From Saprospiraceae bacterium (GTDB taxonomy: Bacteria; Bacteroidota; Bacteroidia; Chitinophagales; Saprospiraceae): DNA of 9,482 nucleotides. Every line of letters begins with the position of its first letter. The stretch's first letter is position 1. The DNA lies in contig JAJCYJ010000501.1 of assembly GCA_029262975.1 (NCBI GenBank), forward strand, positions 1 to 9,482, given 5' to 3'. This document shows, piece after piece, positions 1 through 7,054 of this stretch. The translations under genes and the position numbers were made by a program. The notes under the pieces were generated by a model. The model had not been told where the DNA came from. It worked only from the letters and a program-made list of their open reading frames with translations, and searched no databases.

Positions 1-723
1 TCAATCGAGATTCGATCAGATAAATTGGACATTGTTGAAAATCATGTCGATCAAATCAATTTGAACAAACAGCGATACGAGTCCGTAGGTAATCAAATTG
101 GAGTGCCCTGGTATTTTATCGGGTTAATTCACACCATGGAATCTAATAGAAATTTTACTACTCATTTACATAATGGAGACCCATTAAGCTCAAGGACTAC
201 TCATGTTCCAAGTGGAAGACCCAAAAGTGGAAACCCACCCTTTACATGGGAAGAAAGTGCCTTAGATGCACTTAAGTTAAAGAGATTGAACAAGGAAACC
301 GATTGGAGTTTGCCTAAATTTTTGTACCAATTGGAAAACTATAATGGCTGGGGGTATAGGTTATATCATCAACATGTCAAGTCGCCATATTTATGGTCTT
401 ATTCTAATCACTATACAAGTGGAAAATACACAGCGGACGGGGTTTTTTCGAATACAGCTGTTTCGAGACAATGTGGATCTGCAGTAATATTAAGAAGGTT
501 AGAACACAGGGGTATAATTGAAGGATTGGAAATAAATGTTTTGAATAAAAGTTTCTTCAGTCACAGTAATAAGGTTGAAGACAGAGTGGATGAACTTCAA
601 CGGTTTTTGAATACCTTTCCTGGGGTGTCGTTACTCGTGGATGGTAAACCTGGCAATAAAACATCTGAAGCCTGTCAAAAAATATTTGGAGAATATTTGG
701 ATGGAGATCAAAGAAAAGTATGA
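1..723 (+). CDS. Putative muralytic (lysozyme/lytic-transglycosylase-like) protein with C-terminal peptidoglycan-binding-like domain, 5'-partial
   Basis: The reading frame is open to base 1, so the gene starts upstream of the window; the TTG at 25 is only the first start-like codon inside it. Residue numbers here count from that codon. Residues 24-165 match, from memory, a family annotated as lysozyme-like or peptidoglycan-binding proteins: IGVPWYFIGLIHTMES, then THLHNGDPL, GRPKSGNPPFTWEESA, LENYNGWGYR and SPYLWSYSNHYTSGKY. Glu39 in 'HTMES' lies where lytic transglycosylases carry their catalytic Glu-Ser, so I infer it is catalytic. Residues 184-225 (LQRFLNTFPG, then VDGKPGNKTSEA) resemble a peptidoglycan-binding domain with the LQ...VDG..G..T..A pattern. 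Expected role is cleavage of cell-wall glycan in the periplasm or outside the cell. The stop codon overlaps the next gene's start by ATGA, implying co-translation. Family assignment is fairly sure; exact bond specificity is unknown. Confidence 0.75.
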   Translation, partial: SIEIRSDKLDIVENHVDQINLNKQRYESVGNQIGVPWYFIGLIHTMESNRNFTTHLHNGDPLSSRTTHVPSGRPKSGNPPFTWEESALDALKLKRLNKETDWSLPKFLYQLENYNGWGYRLYHQHVKSPYLWSYSNHYTSGKYTADGVFSNTAVSRQCGSAVILRRLEHRGIIEGLEINVLNKSFFSHSNKVEDRVDELQRFLNTFPGVSLLVDGKPGNKTSEACQKIFGEYLDGDQRKV

Positions 724-1232
724 AATACATATTTTTAAGTTTAGCGATATTGTTGATTTCATGTAAAGGGAAAGACGATAGTAAAATTGAGCATCCTCAA
801 AAAATAAAAATTGATAACATATCTCAGAATTTAGAAACGTTACTTGTTAAGTCATCTAATGATATAGTTTCTGAGTTGAAATTTCATACTAATGAATTTG
901 AGTTTGATATTTCTCCCGATAGCTCTTCAATTATAGTTAATTCAAGAATTCTCTCAAATATTCAAATTTCAGAATTATACTGTTTAGATAACAAAGGGAG
1001 AATAGACACTAATCAAATCACCAATCTATCAACCGGGATTTGGGATTCCCTATCTTCTAAATATAAATTTGATAAAGAGGCTATTTTATTTCCAATGACA
1101 ATGGCTCATTTTTCACCCAACAATGGTGCGGAAATTATTATAAATGCAAAAGGGCAAACTGAACTTGGGCTTAAAATAGATGAGAATATAGAGCTGCGAG
1201 TGCCATCAAATACCACTCTAAAAAAAGAATGA
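720..1232 (+). CDS. Small predicted lipoprotein, unknown function
   Basis: A 170-residue protein with a short lipoprotein signal peptide: a basic start, hydrophobic residues 4-13 and lipobox LISC with Cys15 as the lipidated residue. The mature part begins KGKDDSK and is rich in Ser, Asn, Ile and Lys; no domain is recognised. It is probably anchored in a membrane facing the periplasm. The ATG shares the ATGA overlap with the stop of the putative muralytic gene, so the two are almost certainly translated together. That context suggests a helper or inhibitor of the wall enzyme, but nothing in the sequence proves this. A hairpin with a T-run overlaps the stop codon, so the transcript may end here. 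It could also be a lineage-specific lipoprotein that merely shares the transcript. Confidence 0.8.
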   Translation: MKYIFLSLAILLISCKGKDDSKIEHPQKIKIDNISQNLETLLVKSSNDIVSELKFHTNEFEFDISPDSSSIIVNSRILSNIQISELYCLDNKGRIDTNQITNLSTGIWDSLSSKYKFDKEAILFPMTMAHFSPNNGAEIIINAKGQTELGLKIDENIELRVPSNTTLKKE

Positions 1233-1244
1233 TGGTATTTTTTT
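1208..1244 (+). terminator. Possible intrinsic terminator after the lipoprotein gene
   Basis: The 8-base arms AAATACCA (1208-1215) and TGGTATTT (1233-1240) are perfect inverted repeats around a 17-base A-rich loop that contains the stop codon. The downstream arm runs straight into further T residues, giving seven T in a row at 1238-1244. The stem has only two G-C pairs, so it would be weak. Confidence 0.4.
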
Positions 1245-1607
1245 CTGAATTGCCATAGATTATATACACATGTGATGCGATGATTAAGTTGCAATTAACG
1301 CATAATTCATCTTTAACAATCATGACTACCATCTCCAGTCGATTAGCATCTCGATGACTCTTGACAGCTAAAAGTGGAATCCAAGTACTTAATCATTGCT
1401 TAAAATTTGGCATTTCTCTTTTATTTGTGAGGATTTGGGGGATCTGCAATATGAATCGAATTCAAAGTTGCTATAAGAAGAAATGATCAATTCATGAAGA
1501 GTATCGAAGCTATACTGCTTCTATTAAAGAAGTCTTATGAATGATTTATAGAGATGTATTAATGGCAAAGTAGGAATAGAATGATTATTTTTAAATAAAA
1601 AAATATC
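1233..1607. other. Intergenic gap of 375 bases, no gene recognised
   Basis: All short reading frames here break quickly; the longest ATG-started frames I followed on the + strand run about 25 codons and look like nothing known. There is an 8-base palindrome CACATGTG near 1268 and a small GAAGC/GCTTC stem-loop around 1507-1522. I found no convincing Bacteroidota promoter (TTG plus TAnnTTTG with proper spacing), tRNA or repeat. The stretch presumably carries the unseen promoter for the membrane protein that follows. Confidence 0.5.
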
Positions 1608-2117
1608 ATGAATCGATCAGAAAGTATTCTTGCATCTATTGGCCTGGCTGTCGGCGCAATATTTGGAGTATCCGGAAGCTTATTTGTCGAACCACCCGTC
1701 CTTCAAATAGTTTTGTATGAGATAAGCAGTGTTGCTTTAGTTTCTGCAACTGTATTTTTAGCCGTAAAATACTTAAGAGAAAACAATGATTATATGGCTA
1801 CTGGTTTTCTATTGTTTGCAATAGCCGAAGCTATTATGACAGTAGGAATGCCATTGGGACAGATAGGCGGGCAACCTTCTTTTGGCGCTGGTATGGCCTT
1901 GTATGTTCCCGGCTTGTTATTCATCAGTATTCCAAAGGGCTTTCCATTCTTTATCCGCATATCAGGAATTCTGGCATCAATTCCCTTTGCGATGGCTGCT
2001 GCAAAAATATTCATGGGGGAGCAAGTCTTGTCAACTACACCATTACCCGGAGCTGGATACGGTCTATTAACGATCACAATTGGTGGTTGGATTTGGACGT
2101 TTTTACGTAGGAAGTAG
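1608..2117 (+). CDS. Multi-pass membrane protein of unknown function
   Basis: A 169-residue, very hydrophobic protein. About six membrane helices can be read by eye at residues 7-27, 33-54, 62-82, 92-109, 112-133 and 147-166, with the charged loop KYLRENND around 54-61 and a basic end RRK. Glycine-rich turns (GMPLGQIGGQPSFGAGM, residues 80-96) separate helices 3 and 4. I do not recognise the family. The start ATG is preceded by an A-rich stretch (AAATAAAAAAATATC) and no Shine-Dalgarno, as is usual in Bacteroidota. The gene stands alone, 375 bases from the upstream gene and 198 from the next. Glu74 in helix 3 is a buried charge that might matter functionally, but that is speculation. Coding status is supported by length and coherent hydrophobic periodicity. 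Confidence 0.8.
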   Translation: MNRSESILASIGLAVGAIFGVSGSLFVEPPVLQIVLYEISSVALVSATVFLAVKYLRENNDYMATGFLLFAIAEAIMTVGMPLGQIGGQPSFGAGMALYVPGLLFISIPKGFPFFIRISGILASIPFAMAAAKIFMGEQVLSTTPLPGAGYGLLTITIGGWIWTFLRRK

Positions 2118-2178
2118 CATTTAATTCTGGCACTGAATAGTCTATATTCTTGAATTCTTTTTAGTTTATTTCTGTGGT

Positions 2179-2192
2179 TGGGATAGATCCCA
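2179..2192. repeat. Short perfect palindrome TGGGAT-AG-ATCCCA
   Basis: Two perfect 6-base arms are separated by only two bases, too tight for a good RNA hairpin, so a protein-binding site is more plausible than a terminator. It lies 62 bases after the membrane protein stop and 124 before the next start. No T-run follows. Confidence 0.3.
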
Positions 2193-2315
2193 TAAGGGCT
2201 TTTCTGAAAATGTTTTAAGTGATAGTATTCATGCACGGAAATTTAAAAATACTACTCTGAAATCGCATGCAAATTTCAGGTCATTCATTTTAATGGCAGA
2301 ATAAAATTAATAACG

Positions 2316-2810
2316 ATGGAAGAGATTTTAAAAGATTGGCGGGCAAATGCCGAAAGGAAAAGAGATGCAAATTTTCAGTATATACGATCGCTGAAAATGA
2401 AAAGTGAGAAAAAAGTAGATAGAATAGCTAAAGAATTGCATAAAGAAGCTTTTGAAAAAATTAATTGTTTAAAATGTGGGAATTGTTGTAAAGTATCCAA
2501 GCCTGTATTAAAGGATTCTGACATTGCCAATATCGCTGAATTTCTGGGCATGACGATCGATCAAATAGAGGATAAGTACCTGGAATTGGACGAAGAAAAG
2601 GATTGGACTTTTAATAAGTTGCCTTGTCCATTTCTCAATCAAACTGATAATAGTTGCCAAATATATTCAGCAAGACCAAAGGATTGCAGAAAATTTCCAC
2701 ATACGCATAAGTCTGGATTTTCGTCGCGAAGCCACCTTCATAGCTGGAATACACAGATTTGCCCTGCAACTTACTATGTAGTAGAGCAAATAAAAAAAAG
2801 AATTCGTTGA
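2316..2810 (+). CDS. YkgJ-family cysteine cluster protein (CxxCxxCC, putative metal-binding)
   Basis: A 164-residue protein with the hallmark CLKCGNCC cluster (Cys51, 54, 57, 58), followed by Cys104 in LPCPFL, Cys114 in NSCQIYSARP and Cys124 in KDCRKFP. This is the full signature of the YkgJ/Fliw-like CxxCxxCC family (PF03692), proposed to bind zinc or iron. An additional Cys149 lies near the end. The N-terminal 45 residues are strongly charged and probably helical. There is no signal peptide, so it is cytosolic. Molecular function of the family is poorly defined; members have been linked to metal clusters, not to a firm reaction. It starts with ATG after A/T-rich sequence and lies 42 bases upstream of the DUF6090-type gene, so the two may share a transcript. 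Family assignment is secure. Confidence 0.92.
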   Translation: MEEILKDWRANAERKRDANFQYIRSLKMKSEKKVDRIAKELHKEAFEKINCLKCGNCCKVSKPVLKDSDIANIAEFLGMTIDQIEDKYLELDEEKDWTFNKLPCPFLNQTDNSCQIYSARPKDCRKFPHTHKSGFSSRSHLHSWNTQICPATYYVVEQIKKRIR

Positions 2811-2852
2811 TCGAATCTAAAGGACATTAGTTTTAAATAGTTATATTCTACC

Positions 2853-3581
2853 ATGTTTAAATTCTTCAGGAAAATAAGATACACATTATTAAATGATGGA
2901 AAATTGAGGAGGTATTCAGTTTATGCTATAGGAGAAATACTGCTCATCGTAATTGGTATTTGGATTGCTCTTATGTTAAATGAATGGAAGAGAAATATTA
3001 ATCAAAATACAATTGAAATAAAGCTATTATCGGAATTACACGATGATCTTAAGGAAACTGAAAAACTCTTTTCTTCCAATTTAAAAATGGATTATAGGAT
3101 AATGGAGAGTAAGCGAGTTATTATTGATGTTATAGAATATAAAATGCCATGGCACGACAGTCTTCAGGGTCATTTTAATCTGTTCAATTTTTGGAATACG
3201 TATTCTATTAAAAGCGCAGCATATAACTCTATTGAAAATTGGGGCATAAATAATATTTCTAATGATAGCCTTCGCAGACAATTATCAAACATGTATCAAA
3301 ATGAGGTGCATGACCTGGATGAATCTGAGCGATTAGAAAGGCATGTTCAGGTGTCTTCACTGAATGACATCATATCGACTAATTTGGATTGGGGAGACAT
3401 TAATCGAGTACGACCTGTCAATTATGAATCATTTTTGAAAAATAGAGAATTCGAAATGAGACTGAAAGCCTTTATGACATTTTCGCAGTTGGGTATAAAT
3501 AACAAAAGAGCATTGTTAGAAAAAATTAGAACAGTCAAAAGAAATGTATTTGAAGAACTTGAAAGAAAGATGAAATATTAG
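2853..3581 (+). CDS. DUF6090-family membrane-anchored protein
   Basis: A 242-residue protein whose start, FFRKIRYTLLNDGKLRRY, and YAIGEILLIVIGIWIALMLNEW match the characteristic head of the DUF6090 family, widespread in Bacteroidota and often present in many paralogs. One membrane helix spans about residues 25-43, with a basic cytoplasmic N-terminus. The remaining 200 residues are charged and helical (for example ELHDDLKETEKLFSSNLK and a lysine/arginine-rich C-terminus ERLERHVQ to FEELERKMKY), probably forming an extracytoplasmic coiled-coil-like domain. The function of the family is unknown. It follows the cysteine cluster gene by 42 bases. Length is close to typical for the family, so it appears intact. 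Confidence 0.88.
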   Translation: MFKFFRKIRYTLLNDGKLRRYSVYAIGEILLIVIGIWIALMLNEWKRNINQNTIEIKLLSELHDDLKETEKLFSSNLKMDYRIMESKRVIIDVIEYKMPWHDSLQGHFNLFNFWNTYSIKSAAYNSIENWGINNISNDSLRRQLSNMYQNEVHDLDESERLERHVQVSSLNDIISTNLDWGDINRVRPVNYESFLKNREFEMRLKAFMTFSQLGINNKRALLEKIRTVKRNVFEELERKMKY

Positions 3582-3610
3582 TTTCTATCCGGGATCTGTT
3601 TATAATTTTG

Positions 3611-3636
3611 TATAATTTATAAGAATTGAAATTATA
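3611..3636. repeat. AT-only inverted repeat downstream of the DUF6090 gene
   Basis: Arms TATAATTT (3611-3618) and AAATTATA (3629-3636) are perfect 8-base inverted repeats around a 10-base loop. The left arm is also a near copy of the preceding ten bases (TATAATTTTG, 3601-3610). The stem contains no G-C pair and no T-run follows, so it is a poor terminator; it may be simple AT-rich chance. Confidence 0.25.
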
Positions 3637-3719
3637 AGTGGAGCAGAAGAAATAGTTATAAATAGGATGTAATTACTAAATTTGGAATAAGTCTTTTTCA
3701 GCCGTGAATAATTTTATTC

Positions 3720-3758
3720 AATTCAATGTAAGATACTATTGTAAGTCAGCATTGAATT
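3720..3758. promoter_or_regulatory. 9-base inverted repeat in the leader of the hydrolase-like gene
   Basis: AATTCAATG (3720-3728) and CATTGAATT (3750-3758) are perfect inverted repeats 21 bases apart, ending 46 bases before the start of the hydrolase-like gene. Half-sites spaced centre-to-centre by 30 bases (about three helical turns) fit a dimeric regulator, and an RNA stem-loop is the alternative. No matching TTG/TAnnTTTG promoter could be placed with confidence; TAAATTTG at 3677-3684 fits the -7 element but lacks a -33 TTG. Confidence 0.35.
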
Positions 3759-3804
3759 TAGATGTCCAATGATTCGATTTTTAATTTAATTAGAAGTTAT
3801 AAAT

Positions 3805-5418
3805 ATGAGAAAACAGGTTTTCGTTATACCATCTTTGGTGGTTCTGATATATTTATTGGTACAGACTTATTCATGCTCGAATTATAATTCAAACGTTGAT
3901 CCACCGGATATGTGGGGCCAGTTGGAGCAGGGACCGTATTCTGTCGGATTTAAAACCCAATTTCATTATGATCAGTCAAGACCTGCTATTCCCTATTCGG
4001 ACTGGAATGGAAAATTGTATCCTACCCAAGAATCAGAAGGTAGACAAATGCAAATTAATATCTGGTATCCTGCCATAGTGGCGCAGAGGGGTGAAAGAAT
4101 TCTTTTTGAGCACTATGTGGACTTATTTGGGCAGCAAACAGATTTTGGTGTATTAGATGAACGTAAAAAGGAATTTGCAAGCCAAGAATTTATTAGAAGG
4201 GTGAATGCCTTGGGAGGAGGTGGACGGTTTACACCAGCTTCTCTGGATAGTCTAGAAGAATTAACAACTCATGCATTTTTGGACGCTGAAGCTGTAGAAA
4301 GGCAATTTCCTTTAGTCGTTTTTCCTAATGGCAGCGGCCCTGCCATACAAAGTATTATGTGTGAATATTTGGCAAGCCATGGATTTATAGTGGCTACTGT
4401 CGCATTAAAGGGTGAGCACGCTTTTACTGATGACGCTTCATTTAAAGGAGTTGAAATGGCCGTAATTGATCTGGATTTTGCAGTTCAAAGGTTGTTAGAA
4501 ATTCCAGAAGTTGACAAAGAAAAAGTAGGACTTATTGGTAATGCAATAAATTCTTCTCAAATTATAGCTTATCAATCCCGAAACTCTAATATTGATTGTG
4601 TCATCAGTTTGGAAGGAGGATTACTTAGTTCTTTCGAACAAAACATTCTGAAGAAAACTGCTTTTTATAATATCGAAGCTGTTAATATTCCCATTTTGGC
4701 TATTTATGCGCCACACCCTTCCATAGATCCTTCATATATTTATCATTTAAAATATGCAGATAGATATTTTTTCCACTTTCCTCAGATGACTGAATTTCAT
4801 TTTCTGAACTTCGGTCAATTTGAACGGTTCGTTCCTAACATAATCGGAGCTCATAATGGTGATGTACAAAAAGGATATGAGCTCGCAAGTTTTTATTCTC
4901 TTAAATTTTTAGAAGCCTTCCTTACTGATAACCAAAAAAGCCTGGCGGTTTTAGGAGATATAGTTCCAGCTGATATTGCTATGCATATCGATACATCGTT
5001 TGTTAAAAAAGCGATACCACGAATAGCCAATATTTCACTTCTTAAAAGCGCTTATGACGCTTCAGGATTTCAATATATAGATAGTTTATACTGGGCGCAA
5101 AAAGAATTAGATGAAGCACCATATAGCCGATCATTTTATGCGGATATGAAAGATTGGCTTGCCTGGCAAAAAGATCCAGAGTTTAAAGATCGCTATCAAT
5201 TATATAAATTGGCCTTTGATAGTTATCCTAATAATGCAGAGGTCAATTATTATTTATCATACTACGCCATGCAGATCGGAGATAATGAAACATCTAAATT
5301 TCATATTAGAAAAGCAATGAGTATCCTGGAGAAAAATGAAAACCCTGAACTTACGATAGGTCGTAAAGAAAGACTAAAAAGAGGACTGCTGGAGTTTTTG
5401 GCTGAGCAGGCGAATTAA
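3805..5418 (+). CDS. Exported alpha/beta-hydrolase-fold protein with apparently lost nucleophile and helical-repeat C-terminus
   Basis: A 537-residue protein with an N-terminal signal (hydrophobic 5-19, then TYSC, Cys24), possibly a lipoprotein with a loose lipobox. Residues 44-90 (YSVGFKTQFHYDQSRP to INIWYPA) are the entry strand region of the PAF-acetylhydrolase/dienelactone-hydrolase-like group. FPLVVFPNGSG (168-178) is the oxyanion-hole strand, and the elbow should follow VGLIG. Instead of GxSxG it reads G245-N-A-I-N249, so Ser is replaced by Ala247, with Ser250/251 just downstream. The strand with the acid reads ILAIYAPHPSID (Asp308 possible), and His332 in TEFHFLNFG fits the catalytic His. 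Residues 420-537 are helical and TPR-like (LYKLAFDSYPNNAEVNYYLSYYAMQIGDNETSKFHIRKAM). It may be a binding or scaffold protein derived from an esterase. The fold is fairly sure; loss of activity is inferred. Confidence 0.8.
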   Translation: MRKQVFVIPSLVVLIYLLVQTYSCSNYNSNVDPPDMWGQLEQGPYSVGFKTQFHYDQSRPAIPYSDWNGKLYPTQESEGRQMQINIWYPAIVAQRGERILFEHYVDLFGQQTDFGVLDERKKEFASQEFIRRVNALGGGGRFTPASLDSLEELTTHAFLDAEAVERQFPLVVFPNGSGPAIQSIMCEYLASHGFIVATVALKGEHAFTDDASFKGVEMAVIDLDFAVQRLLEIPEVDKEKVGLIGNAINSSQIIAYQSRNSNIDCVISLEGGLLSSFEQNILKKTAFYNIEAVNIPILAIYAPHPSIDPSYIYHLKYADRYFFHFPQMTEFHFLNFGQFERFVPNIIGAHNGDVQKGYELASFYSLKFLEAFLTDNQKSLAVLGDIVPADIAMHIDTSFVKKAIPRIANISLLKSAYDASGFQYIDSLYWAQKELDEAPYSRSFYADMKDWLAWQKDPEFKDRYQLYKLAFDSYPNNAEVNYYLSYYAMQIGDNETSKFHIRKAMSILEKNENPELTIGRKERLKRGLLEFLAEQAN

Positions 5419-5521
5419 TTAAAAATTTAGTAGTGTTCAATGATTCATTTCTATAATATCAATTCATATTGTAGTTAAGAGCGAATTAGATTGTTAATAT
5501 GTCAAATTTAAAAACAGAGTA

Positions 5522-6058
5522 ATGTCTACTAGAATGAGTGCACTTGGAATTTTTCTGTGGCGGGTGACCGCTACTCACGTAATAACTTATTTTCTTGTCG
5601 GGATAACAGCAATGAATACTTTGAACTATGAGCAAGTATTTTCTTCAGGTAATTTGGGTGCATTTATGAAATCATTGGACTCGCCATGGGTAGCTTTAGG
5701 TCCTGCTTTACAAGTAATACGTGGACTCATATTTGGGCTGGTACTTTGGCCATTTAGATCAATATTCTTAGGCAAAAAGAATGGCTGGTTAAAACTATGG
5801 GCACTTTTTATTGGCTTATCCATTCTTGCCACGTTTGGTCCCGCTTTAGGATCACTTGATGGTATGATCTATACCACGATTCCTATTATGCATCAGCTTT
5901 TGTTTCTGCCCGAATTAATATTCCAATCATTTCTTTTATCATTCTTAGTTGTTTGTTGGAATCGAAAACCCAAAAGGGTATATAATATTTTATCGATCAT
6001 TTTCTGCTCTCTCATTTTGTTAATGAGTATTGCCGGATATTTATCATTAAGTTCTTGA
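5522..6058 (+). CDS. Multi-pass membrane protein of unknown function
   Basis: A 178-residue hydrophobic protein with about five membrane helices by eye, near residues 10-30, 57-78, 89-109, 126-146 and 153-175. Between helices 1 and 2 is a 25-residue loop (NYEQVFSSGNLGAFMKSLDS). The core RGLIFGLVLWPFRS, followed by GWLKLWALFIGLSILATFGPALGS, seems family-like: I recall similar unnamed proteins in Bacteroidota, but no function. The start is the ATG at 5522; Met5 (5534) is an alternative, with no ribosome-binding motif to decide. It lies 103 bases after the hydrolase-like gene. After its TGA the same frame stays open without a stop up to the Nudix gene start (see the 6092-6265 entry). No charged catalytic motif is visible. 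Confidence 0.8.
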   Translation: MSTRMSALGIFLWRVTATHVITYFLVGITAMNTLNYEQVFSSGNLGAFMKSLDSPWVALGPALQVIRGLIFGLVLWPFRSIFLGKKNGWLKLWALFIGLSILATFGPALGSLDGMIYTTIPIMHQLLFLPELIFQSFLLSFLVVCWNRKPKRVYNILSIIFCSLILLMSIAGYLSLSS

Positions 6059-6091
6059 ATAAAGATAAAAAAGAGTGAGGCACAAGAAAAT

Positions 6092-6265
6092 ATGAGCAAC
6101 AATATCTTGGATAATATTCATCAGTACTCATCTTTTAAATCATCTTTCTTCCAGAACTTTTATAACATGAAAATTTGTATGCAATTAGAATGCACAAGTA
6201 TATCCATTAGTAATTATAATATTTTGACATATCGATCGATGAAATTAGACCAAAAACATAAATGA
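6092..6265 (+). CDS. Doubtful 57-residue ORF overlapping the Nudix start by ATGA
   Basis: An ATG at 6092 opens a frame ending with TGA at 6263-6265, which overlaps the Nudix gene start (6262) as ATGA. The frame is the same as that of the upstream membrane protein and has no stop between that gene's TGA and here. The product (MSNNILDNIHQYSSFKSS and so on, ending KLDQKHK) is rich in Ser, Asn and Ile, like translated AT-rich spacer, and resembles nothing I know. The ATGA overlap argues for a coupled leader peptide; the composition argues against a gene. Confidence 0.2.
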   Translation: MSNNILDNIHQYSSFKSSFFQNFYNMKICMQLECTSISISNYNILTYRSMKLDQKHK

Positions 6266-6741
6266 AGAACTATATCAGTAAATTAAGATCTAAACTAGGC
6301 AAGGAAAAGTTTATTCACCCTGCCGCAAGAATTATTATAGAAAATGAAAATAAGGAAGTTTTGATAATTGAAAGGAAAGACAATGGAAATTTGGGTATTC
6401 CGGCAGGTTCTTTAGAAGAGGGAGAGACGATAGAACAATGTATTACCCGGGAAGTACGTGAAGAAACCGGGTTGACACTAAATGGATTGGAAGTTATCGG
6501 TATCAGCTCTGACCCTCAGACAGAATCTGTAGAATATCCGAATGGTGACAAAATTCAATATTTCACAATTGAGTTCTTTTCAAATAATTGGGAAGGAAGT
6601 CTGAAAATTAGAGATAAGCGTGAGGTGAAGAATGTAGCATTTATGAATATTGGAATTATAAATCGATTGCCCAAAAATGAATTATCTGCTTTTGAAAGTT
6701 TAAAATACTTTCGGAAAAATAATAAGATAAGATTAAATTAA
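6262..6741 (+). CDS. Nudix hydrolase
   Basis: A 159-residue cytosolic protein with a perfect Nudix box at residues 49-71: GSLEEGE, then REVREETGL, with Gly49, Glu55, Arg63, Glu64, Glu67, Glu68 and Gly70 in the GX5EX7REUXEEXGU pattern. The glutamates bind the divalent metal that drives hydrolysis of nucleoside diphosphates linked to another group. Preceding strands (HPAARIIIENENKEVLIIERKDNGNLGIPAG) are typical of MutT/ADP-ribose-pyrophosphatase-like members; SDPQTESVEYPNGDKIQYFTIEFF follows. The N-terminal lead (KLRSKLGKEKFIHP) is common in a Firmicutes/Bacteroidota subgroup. Substrate cannot be told from sequence; housecleaning of oxidised nucleotides or nucleotide sugars is likely. The gene appears intact and lies 203 bases after the membrane protein gene. 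Confidence 0.95.
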   Translation: MKNYISKLRSKLGKEKFIHPAARIIIENENKEVLIIERKDNGNLGIPAGSLEEGETIEQCITREVREETGLTLNGLEVIGISSDPQTESVEYPNGDKIQYFTIEFFSNNWEGSLKIRDKREVKNVAFMNIGIINRLPKNELSAFESLKYFRKNNKIRLN

Positions 6742-7054
6742 ATATAGAGCACTCCTGGTCCTAAATTTAATTTACGAATAACTTTAGGCCTCATTTCCTT
6801 TTGAATACACGAGTATTTTTGGAGTTATATTGATTTTCCGTTAAGGCGAACCAATGAGTCTCCCCCCTTTTTAATTGACAAATAGGAATATATCCCAAAA
6901 AATATTTTCCGTAGCCAAATTAATTTGTGAGGTAAAAGTAAGTATTCGTGTTTGATGATTACCTTGAGCAATATCTTGAAAATAAATATTGTTTATCAAT
7001 GGTTTAACGATCAAGAGGCAAAATTTAGAATAAGTAAATATCAATTTGCAATAA
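6742..7054. other. Intergenic gap of 313 bases between the Nudix and NIPSNAP genes
   Basis: No gene is recognised on either strand. Besides the possible terminator near 6757-6790 it contains a small AATAC/GTATT hairpin followed by five T (6804-6820), a run of six C then five T (about 6863-6874), and AT-rich sequence before the NIPSNAP start. A regulatory role for the last part is likely because this is the only space for that gene's promoter, but no consensus could be fixed. Confidence 0.4.
6757..6790 (+). terminator. Weak possible terminator after the Nudix gene
   Basis: GG (6757-6758) plus CCTAAA (6760-6765), with one bulged T, pairs with TTTAGGCC (6783-6790) around a 17-base loop, and a T/C-rich stretch (TCATTTCCTTTT) follows. 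A second small hairpin, AATAC/GTATT with five T at 6804-6820, comes right after. Either or both could end the Nudix transcript, but the T-tracts are imperfect. Confidence 0.3.

Noticed and set aside
1790..2236. Reverse-strand frame of 148 codons
   Set aside because: It overlaps the membrane protein gene almost entirely, and its proline-rich product is typical of antisense translation of hydrophobic coding sequence.
3677..3684. TAAATTTG as a Bacteroidota -7 promoter element for the hydrolase-like gene
   Set aside because: The -7 consensus TAnnTTTG fits, but no TTG lies at the expected -33 distance. TAATTTTG at 3603-3610 fails for the same reason.
6863..6874. C-run followed by a T-run as a phase-variation tract or terminator
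   Set aside because: Six C and five T are too short for a convincing slippage tract, and no stem precedes them.
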